NCBI RefSeq assembly: GCF_036320485.1
Contig: NZ_CP132911.1
Coordinates: 3,348,001 to 3,412,000 of the forward strand
Length of the DNA stretch: 64,000 nt
Source of the DNA: Dyella sp. A6
GTDB taxonomy: Bacteria > Pseudomonadota > Gammaproteobacteria > Xanthomonadales > Rhodanobacteraceae
Direction: 5' to 3'
Below are positions 8,583 to 16,694 of the stretch, piece after piece. The first letter of the stretch is position 1, and every line of letters starts with the position of its first letter. The notes beneath the pieces were generated by a model that made no database searches, was not told where the DNA came from, and saw nothing but the letters and a program-made list of their open reading frames with translations. Made by a program: the position numbers and the translations under genes.

Positions 8583-9806
8583 TCAGGCGTGCGGCTCGTC
8601 CGACGCCAGCTCGCGGCGCACCGAACGCAGCGAGGCGCTTTCCCACGCCGCCACCAGCACCAGCACCGCCGTGGTCGCCATGAACACGTCCGCCACCGTC
8701 AGCTTCTGTGCCAACAACGCCAGCAACCCGAGCAGCGCCAGGCCGACCATGTGGGAGAGCGGGAAATACGTGCTGTTGACGGTCTGCTTGAAGAGTGCGT
8801 TGCCCAGCAGATACAGCCCAGGCCCACCCAGCAATACCGCGAACGCGCCCGCGGCGGGCACCGCGTGCGGATGACCGAGCGCAAGGTCGTCGGCCACCGC
8901 GGCAACGATGATGCCCGCGACGATCAACAGGTGCAGGTAGGTGTAGGCCACCCTCGCCTGCCGACCGGGATCGGTCGAGCGCCGGATCGACCGGCTGCCC
9001 CGCTCGGCCCCAAGGTCGAAATAGATCCACCACATTGCCACGCTGCCTATAAAGCCGCCGACAAAGGCCTGCACGGTCGCGGCGTTCCAGCCCGCCTCGG
9101 CAAAACTGCTACCGGTGGCCAGCACCGACTCGCCCAGCGCGATGATCACGAACAGACTGCAGCGCTCGGCCAGATGCCCGCCTTCCACGTCCCAGTCGGC
9201 GGTGGTCGAGCGCCCCATGCCCGGCACCCGGAACCCCACGGCCGGCCCGAGGTATTCCACCATCAGCGCCGCCACCCAGCAGGCGGCGCGAAGCGGACCG
9301 TCGTGCCAGCCACCGGTCAGCCAGAGCACCCCGGATACCGAAAGCCAGAGCAGGATGCGCCGGAAATTCCGCGTGTTCGCCGGTGCCGCATCGCCCAGTG
9401 CCCACAGCGTGAAAAGCGTGCGTCCGACCTGCATGAACACATACGTCACCGCGAACAGCAGACCGTGTTCGCCGAACGCCTCGGGCAGTGCCGTGGAAAG
9501 CAGCAGGCCCGCCAGCATCATCGCCAGCAGCAGCAGCCGGACCGCCGGCCGTTCCGGATCCAGCCAGTTGGTCACCCAGCTGGTGAACACCCAGACCCAC
9601 CACACCGCCAGGAACAGCAGCAGTACCTGCAGCGCCCCGGTCGCATCCAGCCGGTGCAGCAAAGTGTGCGACAACTGGGTCACCGCGTAGACGAACACCA
9701 GATCGAAGAACAGCTCGATGCTGGTCACCTTGTGATGCCCGGCCGTCTGACGTCGACGCATCAGACCGGCGGGGCGGGACACACTGGAAGCAGAGGTGTC
9801 GCTCAT
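8583..9806 (-). CDS. LtrA family (low temperature requirement) membrane protein
   Basis: The 407-residue multi-pass membrane protein has about ten hydrophobic segments. It carries the LtrA-family opening (KVTSIELFFDLVFVYAVTQLS) and conserved HLAERCSLFVIIALGESVL and MWWIYFD segments. The family is named from a Listeria gene linked to growth in the cold; its biochemical role is not established. The start is the ATG at 9806, because AGGAG lies seven bases upstream and inside the longer GTG-initiated frame. It appears to be a single gene; its neighbours give no functional clue. Confidence 0.88.
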   Translation of the reverse strand: MSDTSASSVSRPAGLMRRRQTAGHHKVTSIELFFDLVFVYAVTQLSHTLLHRLDATGALQVLLLFLAVWWVWVFTSWVTNWLDPERPAVRLLLLAMMLAGLLLSTALPEAFGEHGLLFAVTYVFMQVGRTLFTLWALGDAAPANTRNFRRILLWLSVSGVLWLTGGWHDGPLRAACWVAALMVEYLGPAVGFRVPGMGRSTTADWDVEGGHLAERCSLFVIIALGESVLATGSSFAEAGWNAATVQAFVGGFIGSVAMWWIYFDLGAERGSRSIRRSTDPGRQARVAYTYLHLLIVAGIIVAAVADDLALGHPHAVPAAGAFAVLLGGPGLYLLGNALFKQTVNSTYFPLSHMVGLALLGLLALLAQKLTVADVFMATTAVLVLVAAWESASLRSVRRELASDEPHA

Positions 9807-9946
9807 CGACAGCTCCTGGCGGGACACGCGCCATCTTTATCACGCCGCCATCGCAACGACCATGCCCAGGGCAAGGCAGTCATCGGCGGCGAGGAACCGG
9901 TGCCTGAAGAACGAGTGAGAGGAGTCGTCTGGACCGAACGCCCGCG

Positions 9947-10414
9947 TCAGGCGCCCGCCGCGCGTGCCAGCAGGCTCATGTCGCGATGGATCGCATCCAG
10001 CCGCGGCCATTGCCGGTCGAGCAGCGGAACGGCATCTTCCGGCGCCTGTGCCAACGCCGCTTCGAAGCTGCGCAGCAGGGCTTCTTCTTCGCGCGCCAGC
10101 AGGCGGATCCATTGCGCGTCGGTGCGCGGCGGGGCGCGCCAGTGCCATGTATCGACCCGACGCTGGAAACCCTGTCTCCAGCCGGATGGCGATTCCGGCT
10201 GGGCACGTCGATGCGTACGCCACTCGGCGATCAGCTCGTCCAGCAGGTCCGCATTCTCCGTCAGTACCGTGCGCAACCCGGGTTCGCTCACGGCATCGAC
10301 GGCACGCGCATAGTCCGCACGCAGTCGCAGGCTGCGACGGATCAGATGGCGCCAGGGATGCGGCAGGGCGGGCGACACGCGGTCACTCCAGTGCGTGGTG
10401 AAACCGGGCGCCAT
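9947..10414 (-). CDS. DUF2383-like four-helix protein
   Basis: The 155-residue protein is predicted to be all-helical with no signal peptide. The pattern of four amphipathic helices (AVDAVSEPGLRTVLTENADLLDELIAEWRTH; REEEALLRSFEAALAQ; LLDRQWPRLDAIHRDMSLLARA) with a WHWRAP linker resembles the PA2169/DUF2383 family of ferritin-like bundles, which often accompany stress proteins. No complete di-iron ligand set is evident. The ATG has no good ribosome site, so the start is uncertain. The family call is moderate. Confidence 0.55.
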   Translation of the reverse strand: MAPGFTTHWSDRVSPALPHPWRHLIRRSLRLRADYARAVDAVSEPGLRTVLTENADLLDELIAEWRTHRRAQPESPSGWRQGFQRRVDTWHWRAPPRTDAQWIRLLAREEEALLRSFEAALAQAPEDAVPLLDRQWPRLDAIHRDMSLLARAAGA

Positions 10415-10486
10415 CTTTGCGCGTGACCGCTTAGCCCAGGATTAATCCCGGCAGGCACCCCGACAGGCATCGGCAACGCGCAGCTG

Positions 10487-11251
10487 TCATGGCGCGCCTG
10501 CGTCCGTCACCTGCAGCAGATCCAGCATGCGTCCGTCGCCCGCCGGTAGGCCTTGCTGCAGCGTTGCCAGCTGCCGGATATCCGGGCACAGCGCCGCCAC
10601 CTGCGGACGCAACACATTCATCCGCTGGCGCAGAAGCGCCGGACCGTCGGTCGCCAGCGCGGCGGCCCGATCACGCAACTCGGCTGCCCGCTGCAGGTCA
10701 CCGCCCATCGCAGCCGTGAGCGCCTGCCGCCCGAGATCGGCAACGATCAACGGCACGATGTCGGAAGCCAGCTCCTGCTCGTACTGCTCGGCCACGGCTC
10801 CGTGCCAATCGTGCGTGCTGTAGCTGGCAGCGATGCGCTGCTTGAGGCTGACCGCATCCGCCGCCAGGCGCTGGTCCAGCTCGACGCGGGTCGCCGTATC
10901 CAGGCCAAGACTGGCCGCCTGGGAGCGCACCGTCTGCACCGCCACGTCGACCCCGTGGTCGGCCACTGCTTTCACCCGTGGCACGAGGGCTCGGAGCAGG
11001 CGCTCGAAGCGGGCCAGGCGCACGCGCTCGCCCGCGCTCAACGGCACGGTACGACCGTCCACGCGCAGCACTCCGTCCTGCAGCCGGACCCGCTGCGGTG
11101 CGGGAGAGGCACGATCGAACAACAGGTACGCGGGCACCACCGTTAGGTCATAACTGCTGCTGACATGACAGGTCGTCGCCAGATCCTGCGCATGCAGCGG
11201 CAGGACCAGCAACAGCGACAGCACGGGCAACATCACACGCAACGGACGCAT
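10487..11251 (-). CDS. DUF2884 (YggN-like) periplasmic protein
   Basis: The 254-residue exported protein starts with MRPLRVMLPVLSLLLVLPLHA and a likely signal-peptidase site before QDL. The mature part has the DUF2884 pattern: a short beta-rich start (VRLQDGVLRVDGRTVPLS) followed by long helices. Two cysteines (TTCHVSS and ALCPDI) could form a disulfide. The ATG at 11251 is chosen over one 51 bases upstream because it places the signal peptide at the very N-terminus and has GGAAA in front. Function is unknown. It precedes no obvious partner gene. Confidence 0.8.
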   Translation of the reverse strand: MRPLRVMLPVLSLLLVLPLHAQDLATTCHVSSSYDLTVVPAYLLFDRASPAPQRVRLQDGVLRVDGRTVPLSAGERVRLARFERLLRALVPRVKAVADHGVDVAVQTVRSQAASLGLDTATRVELDQRLAADAVSLKQRIAASYSTHDWHGAVAEQYEQELASDIVPLIVADLGRQALTAAMGGDLQRAAELRDRAAALATDGPALLRQRMNVLRPQVAALCPDIRQLATLQQGLPAGDGRMLDLLQVTDAGAP

Positions 11252-11392
11252 CGGCGTTTCCAGGGGCACAGGTGGGTGCATGCGTAACGAGCGGTACGCC
11301 AACCGCCGCTGAATGTGCCCGGCCTGGCCGTTCGATCAGATCATTCAGCGGCCGCCACGCAGGGTCGGCAGCGGCTGCAGCGGGCTCGACGT

Positions 11393-11947
11393 TCAGCGAC
11401 GCCGATGGAACTGCGCGCGGACCTGCGGCTGCCCCAGTCGCCAGGCCAGCCAAGCCAGCACCGGAATCGCGGCGAACTTCAGGCCGAGGCCGATCCGGTA
11501 ACTGCGTCGCGCGTGGTCGAGCAACGCCTGCAACGCGAGCGTGGCCTGCGTACCGTCGGCGACCGCCATGTCGCTGGCCGACTGCACGAATTCATGCCAG
11601 CGCTCGAACATCCACACACCGCTGAGCGCCGACCATGCCGCCAGCACCACCGCCGCCACCTGCAGCGGAACCCGCGACCACGCCTGCTGCAGAATGCCGC
11701 CGGCACACAGCACGATCAGCACGAAAGCCGCCAGTAGATAAGCGATGTCCCAGGCCAGCTGCTGATGCAGGGAGGCGGTCACCGCCGGGCGCGGAGCCAC
11801 GTTCGCATGCAGCAATGCCCACACGCCCTGCGCATGATGCACGTACTGCAGGCAGCCGAATGCCGACAGCAGCAGCACCAGCCACAGCACGATACGCCAG
11901 ACCGAGAATTTGTTTGCGGAGGCACCCGTGCGCATCGTGAATGGCAT
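11393..11947 (-). CDS. Uncharacterised four-helix inner membrane protein
   Basis: The 184-residue protein has hydrophobic helices at about 16-36, 66-88, 93-112 and 152-172. It has a basic C-terminal end (RAQFHRRR). I do not recognise a family. Its ATG shares a base with the stop codon of a small frame upstream (TGATG at 11947-11949), which suggests translational coupling if that frame is real. It is on the same strand as the DUF2884 gene, about 140 bases upstream of it. Confidence 0.7.
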   Translation of the reverse strand: MPFTMRTGASANKFSVWRIVLWLVLLLSAFGCLQYVHHAQGVWALLHANVAPRPAVTASLHQQLAWDIAYLLAAFVLIVLCAGGILQQAWSRVPLQVAAVVLAAWSALSGVWMFERWHEFVQSASDMAVADGTQATLALQALLDHARRSYRIGLGLKFAAIPVLAWLAWRLGQPQVRAQFHRRR

Positions 11948-12234
11948 CAGGAATACACCTTCTCGAAGCGCCAGGAATGTGACTCGAACCCAACCAGAGA
12001 AATGGCGTACCTGGCATGACGCTGTCCACCCATCGATGTCAGCGCGCCTTCGATGGCAACCGGCGAGGTTGGCAAAGCCGGAGCGCCGGACAGCGTCGTC
12101 GGCAGGACCCGTGCAATCGATAGGGAATAGCGGTGTATCACGGGCTCTCCGGTCAGCACATCAATAAACGCAAACCCGCAGTTTACGCCGGCGAACAGCA
12201 AAAGGCGCCCCGCAGGGCGCCCTTCGTGTTTCAT
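11947..12234 (-). CDS. Possible small protein coupled to the membrane protein
   Basis: An open frame of up to 95 codons ends in a TGATG overlap with the start of the downstream membrane gene. Its nominal start overlaps the terminator of the secreted-protein gene, so any real start is likely further in (for example a GTG or the ATG near MGGQRH). No domain or membrane helix is evident. The overlap is the only positive evidence. Confidence 0.3.
   Translation of the reverse strand: MKHEGRPAGRLLLFAGVNCGFAFIDVLTGEPVIHRYSLSIARVLPTTLSGAPALPTSPVAIEGALTSMGGQRHARYAISLVGFESHSWRFEKVYS
12198..12226 (-). terminator. Terminator of the 12245-12706 secreted-protein gene
   Basis: A GGCGCCC/GGGCGCC stem with a CGCA loop is followed on the minus strand by TTTTGCTG. 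It lies just downstream of the minus-strand gene's stop codon. Confidence 0.75.
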
Positions 12235-12244
12235 GATGACAGGA

Positions 12245-12706
12245 TCAGCGGCGAGTGATGGTGAACTTGCCGACCGATATACCCAGATTCACGCCTTCAC
12301 CGGTACCGGCCAATGCCAACGAGGTGGTGCCCTTGGTCAGCACCTGGGCAGTGCCGCTCTTGACCACGCCCGCCTCGGCACCCGCCTCGACATAACTGCC
12401 GAACACGTCGTTGATGCTGCGCACGTGACTGATGTCGCCCTTGCCGTCGTCGATACGGAACTTGCCGGCGGTAAGACCACCACCGACCACGCTGATCTTC
12501 ACCGGCGCCGTCTGACCGTTGTTGCAGGTGATGAAGCCCTTGCCTTCGGCATGCTTGTAGATCACCGACCAGCCGGACAGGGTGAATTTGAGATGGCATG
12601 CCACATCGGCCGATTCGGCGGCCTGTGCCGGCGCGGCTGGCAAGATCGTCATCGCGCCAGCGCACAGCAGCAGGGCGGCGGTCAGTCCAAGGGTGTGCTT
12701 GCTCAT
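12245..12706 (-). CDS. Conserved secreted protein of unknown function
   Basis: The 153-residue protein has a clear signal peptide (MSKHTLGLTAALLLCAGAMTI...AQA|AES). The mature part has two cysteines (VACHLKF and FITCNNG) that could pair. Its glycine-rich, beta-looking C-terminal half includes GSYVEAGAEAGVVKSGTAQVLTKGT and ends LGISVGKFTITRR. This pattern resembles conserved periplasmic hypothetical proteins of Xanthomonadales; no function is known to me. It is divergent from the universal stress gene (220-bp shared gap) and is followed by its own terminator. Confidence 0.75.
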   Translation of the reverse strand: MSKHTLGLTAALLLCAGAMTILPAAPAQAAESADVACHLKFTLSGWSVIYKHAEGKGFITCNNGQTAPVKISVVGGGLTAGKFRIDDGKGDISHVRSINDVFGSYVEAGAEAGVVKSGTAQVLTKGTTSLALAGTGEGVNLGISVGKFTITRR

Positions 12707-12926
12707 GGGATCGTCTCCTTGTGTGCGGCGTCATCGCCGACTGTCGATCAGTTTTGGCCGGGCAAGGTGAACGCTCGTACAAGAGACCCCGATATCGTTC
12801 AGCGTCGACGCAACTATGTGATGAAAGCGTCCATAGCGGACCCGGCGCTTTGTGTTGATCATTCGCTAACAACCCATCGCGCACACTTGCGCACGAACCC
12901 GCAACACATCGCAACGAGGAAACAGC

Positions 12927-13340
12927 ATGCTGAAACATCTACTGGTCGGCTACGACGGCTCCGAATCATCGCAACAGGCCTTCCGACTGGCGATGGAAAT
13001 GGCCCGCGCGAACCAGGGGCGCGTCCTGGTCGCATCGATACTGCAGGTCGTCGAAGGAGGCGATACCTGCGCCCTGATGATGACCGAGACGGCCGAGCAG
13101 CGTACCCGCGACCTGGTCGACGAACTGAAGGCGATCGCCCCCGACACTTCGAGCCTGGTCGATGCGGAAATCGCCTTCGGCAGCCCAGGTGACGTGCTGC
13201 TGAGCCTGGTCAAACAGCACCACATCGATCACATCGTGATCGGCCACACCGGCCGTGGCACGCTCGCGCGCTGGTTGCTCGGTTCGGTGTCCGACGATGT
13301 GCTGAGCCGTGCCCACGTACCGGTGACCGTGGTCAGATAA
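12927..13340 (+). CDS. Universal stress protein (UspA family)
   Basis: The 137-residue single-domain protein opens with the Usp strand MLKHLLVGYDGSESS. It ends with the ATP-binding pattern GHTGRG...LLGSVSDDVL and the final strand VPVTVV, so it is probably an ATP-binding Usp. Family members act in the cytoplasm in survival of starvation, oxidative or anaerobic stress. GAGGAAACAGC before the ATG gives the start. A hairpin terminator follows, so it is a single-gene unit. No clear FNR box is visible upstream. Confidence 0.92.
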   Translation: MLKHLLVGYDGSESSQQAFRLAMEMARANQGRVLVASILQVVEGGDTCALMMTETAEQRTRDLVDELKAIAPDTSSLVDAEIAFGSPGDVLLSLVKQHHIDHIVIGHTGRGTLARWLLGSVSDDVLSRAHVPVTVVR

Positions 13341-13355
13341 GTCACCGCAGACCGA

Positions 13356-13384
13356 GTCGGCGCATGTTCATGCGCCGACATTTT
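13356..13384 (+). terminator. Terminator of the universal stress gene
   Basis: GTCGGCGCA (13356-13364) pairs with TGCGCCGAC (13371-13379) across a 6-base loop and is followed by ATTTTC. It lies 16 bases after the stop codon. Confidence 0.8.
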
Positions 13385-13458
13385 CAGGCCTTATGCTTCC
13401 CGACTGGATCTTTGGCACCTGGACGCTTTGACCCCGGGTGCACGCACGGGAGCAATGC

Positions 13459-14280
13459 TTGGACTACAACCCGACCTCATCCTGGAATGTCGAGCGTCTC
13501 GACTTCACACGCATCGATGTCGCCCGGGTGCGACACGACGAGGACATGTTCCTGCTGGTCTGCAGCGCATCGTTCGTGGAGAGCGGATCGGACCTGTACA
13601 CCCGCAGCCTGATCGCACACTTCGAGCGCGACCGGGAGCTGCGCGACTGGCTGAGCCAGCACTGGGAACGCGAGGAATTGCAGCATGGCCGCGCACTGGC
13701 CACCTACGTGCGCCACGTCTGGCCCGAATTCGACTGGGACGGCGCATTCAAGGGTTTCTTGGCCGACTACGGCGCGATCTGCACTGCCGCCCAGCTCGAA
13801 TCCAGCCGGGGCCTGGAACTGGCCGCCCGCTGCGTGGTGGAGACCGGCACGGCCAGCCTGTACCGCGCCCTCAACGACCTCGCCGACGAACCGGTGCTGC
13901 GCGAACTGACCGGCTGCATCAAGAGCGACGAGGTGCGCCACTACAAGCACTTCTACCAGCACTTCCTGCGTTACCGCGAGCAGGAAGGGCTGGGCCGCTA
14001 CCGGGTATTCCGCGCGATCCTGCGGCGGGTCAACGAAATCCGCCGCGAAGACGCCGACATGGCACTGCGCCACGTGTTCAACCAGTGCTACCCCGGGCAA
14101 GGCGTGGACGAGGTGGCCTTCCGGCGCGTTGCCGCACGCACGCAGGCGCTGCTGCGGCAACACATGCCCGCCGAGATGACCATGAAAATGCTGCTCAAGC
14201 CACTGGCCTTGCCGGCACGGTTGCAGAACGCGCTGGAACGTCCATTGACGAGCCTGAGCAGGAAGCTGTTCCTGGCCTGA
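13459..14280 (+). CDS. Ferritin-like di-iron protein (possible hydroxylase/desaturase)
   Basis: The protein is about 273 residues and mainly helical. The ligand spacing of ferritin-like di-iron enzymes is complete: Glu in SASFVESG, then ExxH in REELQHG, Glu in CVVETGTAS, and ExxH in SDEVRHY (positions 48, 80/83, 135 and 165/168 counted from a GTG at 13438). This is the pattern seen in acyl-ACP desaturases and related oxygenases. The substrate is unknown. Start choice: the TTG at 13459 has GGGAG seven bases upstream; an in-frame GTG at 13438 has none. It follows the universal stress gene and converges with a lipoprotein gene 21 bases away. Confidence 0.75.
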   Translation: MDYNPTSSWNVERLDFTRIDVARVRHDEDMFLLVCSASFVESGSDLYTRSLIAHFERDRELRDWLSQHWEREELQHGRALATYVRHVWPEFDWDGAFKGFLADYGAICTAAQLESSRGLELAARCVVETGTASLYRALNDLADEPVLRELTGCIKSDEVRHYKHFYQHFLRYREQEGLGRYRVFRAILRRVNEIRREDADMALRHVFNQCYPGQGVDEVAFRRVAARTQALLRQHMPAEMTMKMLLKPLALPARLQNALERPLTSLSRKLFLA

Positions 14281-14301
14281 CCTGCAGCCGGCGCCGCCGC
14301 T

Positions 14302-14757
14302 TCAGTCGCTCTTCGGCGCGGCCGCCGGCCGCGGCCTGCTGTCGATTTCGCGCTGTTTCGCCTGCTCGATCTTCAGCTTCGACACGTCGACCGGTCGGAT
14401 ATGCATGATGGTGCAGGGAATGTATCCCCGCCCCGTATAGACCCGGTCGAAGCGTGCCGACACCTGCCCGATGTACGAACTGAGGCCGATCGCATTGGCA
14501 AACTCCAGATTCTGGCAGGCGCCATCCAGATCGAGCAGCCAAGCCTTGTCCGGCCGGGTGTAGACCACCAGCCGGGTCTCGCTCAGCGGCTCCCACGACC
14601 ACATCGGCGCGAAGAAACGGAAGCTGTCCACCGGCGCGCCTGCAGCCGCCTCGTAAGCGGCCAGGCGTTGCTGCTCGCGTTGTGCAAGCGGCACGCTCGA
14701 ACAGGCGGCGACCAGGCCCGCCAACGCAACGGCGATCGTCAGACGCATACGTGACAT
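14302..14757 (-). CDS. DUF6491 family lipoprotein
   Basis: The 151-residue protein begins with a lipoprotein signal (MSRMRLTIAVALAGLVAAC). The lipobox LVAAC places the acylated cysteine near residue 19. The mature domain has two further cysteines (DGACQNL and YIPCTIM) and the RPVDVSKL segment typical of DUF6491 proteins. It is probably anchored in the outer membrane facing the periplasm; function is unknown. The ATG at 14757 is supported by AGGAGG nine bases upstream, and an upstream in-frame ATG is not. A second lipoprotein gene lies just upstream on the same strand. Confidence 0.8.
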   Translation of the reverse strand: MSRMRLTIAVALAGLVAACSSVPLAQREQQRLAAYEAAAGAPVDSFRFFAPMWSWEPLSETRLVVYTRPDKAWLLDLDGACQNLEFANAIGLSSYIGQVSARFDRVYTGRGYIPCTIMHIRPVDVSKLKIEQAKQREIDSRPRPAAAPKSD

Positions 14758-14817
14758 CACGGTACCTCCTGGGGGAACCCTGCACACAACGCGCCAATCC
14801 GTCCGGCGTGTACGCGG

Positions 14818-15573
14818 TTATTTGCGCTTGGCCGCGTGCTTGTGCATGGTCACCTTCTGCCATTGGGATGGCTGGAAGCCTGCCACCTCGTAGGTGAGCG
14901 TTTCGTGCTTGTCGCCATCCTGCAGGACCACGTCCATGGTGATCTTCTTGGTCTTTTCCAGCGCATCAATGAAGGCCTGGTCATCGCGGATGAACACCGC
15001 CGGCTCGCCGCCGTCAGGCCGGTAGGCCCTCAACTTGCGATGCTTGCCATCGAAGGTGGCCGGAATCAGGCAGTTGCCCTTGCACGCGAAACCCTTGCCG
15101 CTGCCGAACAGGAACACGCTCTGGCCCCAGTCCGAGTGCCGGCGCAGCACCAGACGCACGGCATCATTGCCGGCCGGCGTGCTGCTGTAGATCGCGGCCG
15201 TGGACTGCGTACCGCCCTCCATCGGCCCCACCTGGTAGAGCCACAGTCCCTGCAGGCGGCGCGTCTCGCTGACAGCCTGCCAGCGCTTCTGCACCGCCGG
15301 TAGGCTCTGCGCCACTTCCTTGGCTGCCGCAGTGCCCGGGAAGCGGTCCTCGATGTCCTGTCCCAGCGACGAGGCCATCTGATCGTTCTTGATCTTCAGC
15401 AGCTCGCGGTAGGTGGACAGTTCCTTGGCGGCCTGCGCCTCTTTCGCCTTCGCCTGCGCCTGTGCGGCAGTCATCGAGGGCGCCCCGCTGCCCTGCTGCG
15501 AACAACCGGCCAGCGCCAGCACACCGCATACGGCGGCTGCCGTGAGAGAAAGACGAAAGGTCGACCTGATCAT
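14818..15573 (-). CDS. Lipoprotein of unknown function
   Basis: The protein is 251 residues with a lipoprotein signal (FRLSLTAAAVCGVLALAGC, lipobox LALAGC). It continues with an Ala/Gln/Lys-rich helical stretch (AQAQAKAKEAQAAKEL) and a globular C-terminal domain (GGTQSTAAIYSS, CKGNCLIPATFDG, FIDALEKTKKITMDV). A CxxxC (CKGNC) could be redox-active or structural. The ATG at 15573 is preferred (GGGTG nearby); another at 15588 is possible. I recognise no family with confidence. It is in tandem with the DUF6491 lipoprotein gene. Confidence 0.72.
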   Translation of the reverse strand: MIRSTFRLSLTAAAVCGVLALAGCSQQGSGAPSMTAAQAQAKAKEAQAAKELSTYRELLKIKNDQMASSLGQDIEDRFPGTAAAKEVAQSLPAVQKRWQAVSETRRLQGLWLYQVGPMEGGTQSTAAIYSSTPAGNDAVRLVLRRHSDWGQSVFLFGSGKGFACKGNCLIPATFDGKHRKLRAYRPDGGEPAVFIRDDQAFIDALEKTKKITMDVVLQDGDKHETLTYEVAGFQPSQWQKVTMHKHAAKRK

Positions 15574-15650
15574 CGCTGCTGCACCCATGCGCGTGAAAAA
15601 CAGCGCCTAGCTTGGAACGAGCCACCGCCGCAGCGCAACCGGCGCGACGA

Positions 15651-16559
15651 TCAGGCCGCCGGCACCGGCTGGCCGAAGCGCTCGCGCAGCGCGCCGCGAT
15701 AGCGACGGCTGCACGGGATCGTCGCACCATCGCGCAGGTGCAGCCGGGCATCACCGGTATCGAGCGGCTCGATCTCGGCAAGGTAGTCCAGGTTCACGGC
15801 GTAGCTGCGGTGCACGCGCACGAAACGCGCCGGATCGAGCCGCTCATCGATGCCGGCCATGGTGGCGCGCAGCGGGTAGTCGCGCCCGCAGACATGCAGG
15901 TTCACGTAGTTGCCAGCAGCCTGCAGCCACTCGATCTCGCTGGCGTTGACCAGGAATTCCTTGCCCAGCTTACGCACCAGGAAGCGCTCGGGCCGGTCTA
16001 CCGGTTCCACTGGCGGCCCCTCGTCCGGCTCGGCGAGCAGCCGCGCCTCACCCTGCCAGCGCATCAGCACCAGCCGCCAGAGCATCACCATCGCGATGAT
16101 GAAGAAGTAGGTGCGGATGTCCTTTAGATATTCGTAGCCGAAGTCGGGCCACCAGGCGCCACGCTCGCCTGGCCACCAGGCGCCGAACTGGTAGCGCTGG
16201 CCCATCGCGGCGTAGGCGAGCTTGCGCACTGCCACCATGCCGGCCACGTGGCACAGGCTGAAGGCCACGCTGGCGACTAAATGCCGCGCCAGATTGCCGG
16301 CCCAGCGGTCCCGCTGCAGCGGCCAGCGCCGCAGCGCCAGCAGCACCATCGGAATCAGCAGCAGGATCAGCAGCGCGCTGCTGCCCTCCCATACCCAGGG
16401 CTCCCAGCCGGGCAGGCGCGCGTTGTCGATCCGTGCCACCACGCCGTTGAACACGGTGTTGACCAGCACCAGCAGCACCAGCGCCGCGATGCCCGCCGGC
16501 CGCCGCCAGCGCTGGAAATCCTGGTAGGTGAAGCCGGAGCGGGTCTGCATCCGCGGCAT
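15651..16559 (-). CDS. Membrane-bound LytTR transcriptional regulator
   Basis: The 302-residue protein has four hydrophobic helices in the N-terminal 165 residues (about 22-42, 58-78, 92-112 and 150-168). A C-terminal LytTR DNA-binding domain follows (about 190-297: FLVRKLGKEFLVNASEIEWLQAAGNYVNLH, RATMAGIDERL, FVRVHRSYAVNL). It probably senses something in the membrane and binds DNA directly, without a receiver domain. The start is taken as the ATG at 16559 (alternative 16550). A much longer antisense reading frame continues upstream but overlaps a real gene and is rejected. It is divergent from the exported flavoprotein gene, a plausible target. Confidence 0.85.
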   Translation of the reverse strand: MPRMQTRSGFTYQDFQRWRRPAGIAALVLLVLVNTVFNGVVARIDNARLPGWEPWVWEGSSALLILLLIPMVLLALRRWPLQRDRWAGNLARHLVASVAFSLCHVAGMVAVRKLAYAAMGQRYQFGAWWPGERGAWWPDFGYEYLKDIRTYFFIIAMVMLWRLVLMRWQGEARLLAEPDEGPPVEPVDRPERFLVRKLGKEFLVNASEIEWLQAAGNYVNLHVCGRDYPLRATMAGIDERLDPARFVRVHRSYAVNLDYLAEIEPLDTGDARLHLRDGATIPCSRRYRGALRERFGQPVPAA

Positions 16560-16694
16560 TCTACGCGCCGCAGCCCACCCCTGGCCTCCGCCGTTCGTCC
16601 CAGCGGCGGCGCCGCCCGTCATCTGGCGATGGATCGGGGCCGCCGTCCGTTCCAGCATGGGCCTCCCGACGTCTCTGCTCCGGAAGGATTCGCC

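Noticed and set aside
9840..9946. Short frames between the LtrA and DUF2383-like genes
   Set aside because: They are too short, overlap in several frames and lack ribosome sites.
11960..12010. Possible tRNA T-arm (GGGTTCGAGTC on the minus strand)
   Set aside because: The flanking bases cannot form the 5-bp T-stem or a cloverleaf.
12840..12926. Possible FNR/Anr box upstream of the universal stress gene (TTGAT followed by four bases)
   Set aside because: Only the first half-site matches; the second half is not ATCAA-like.
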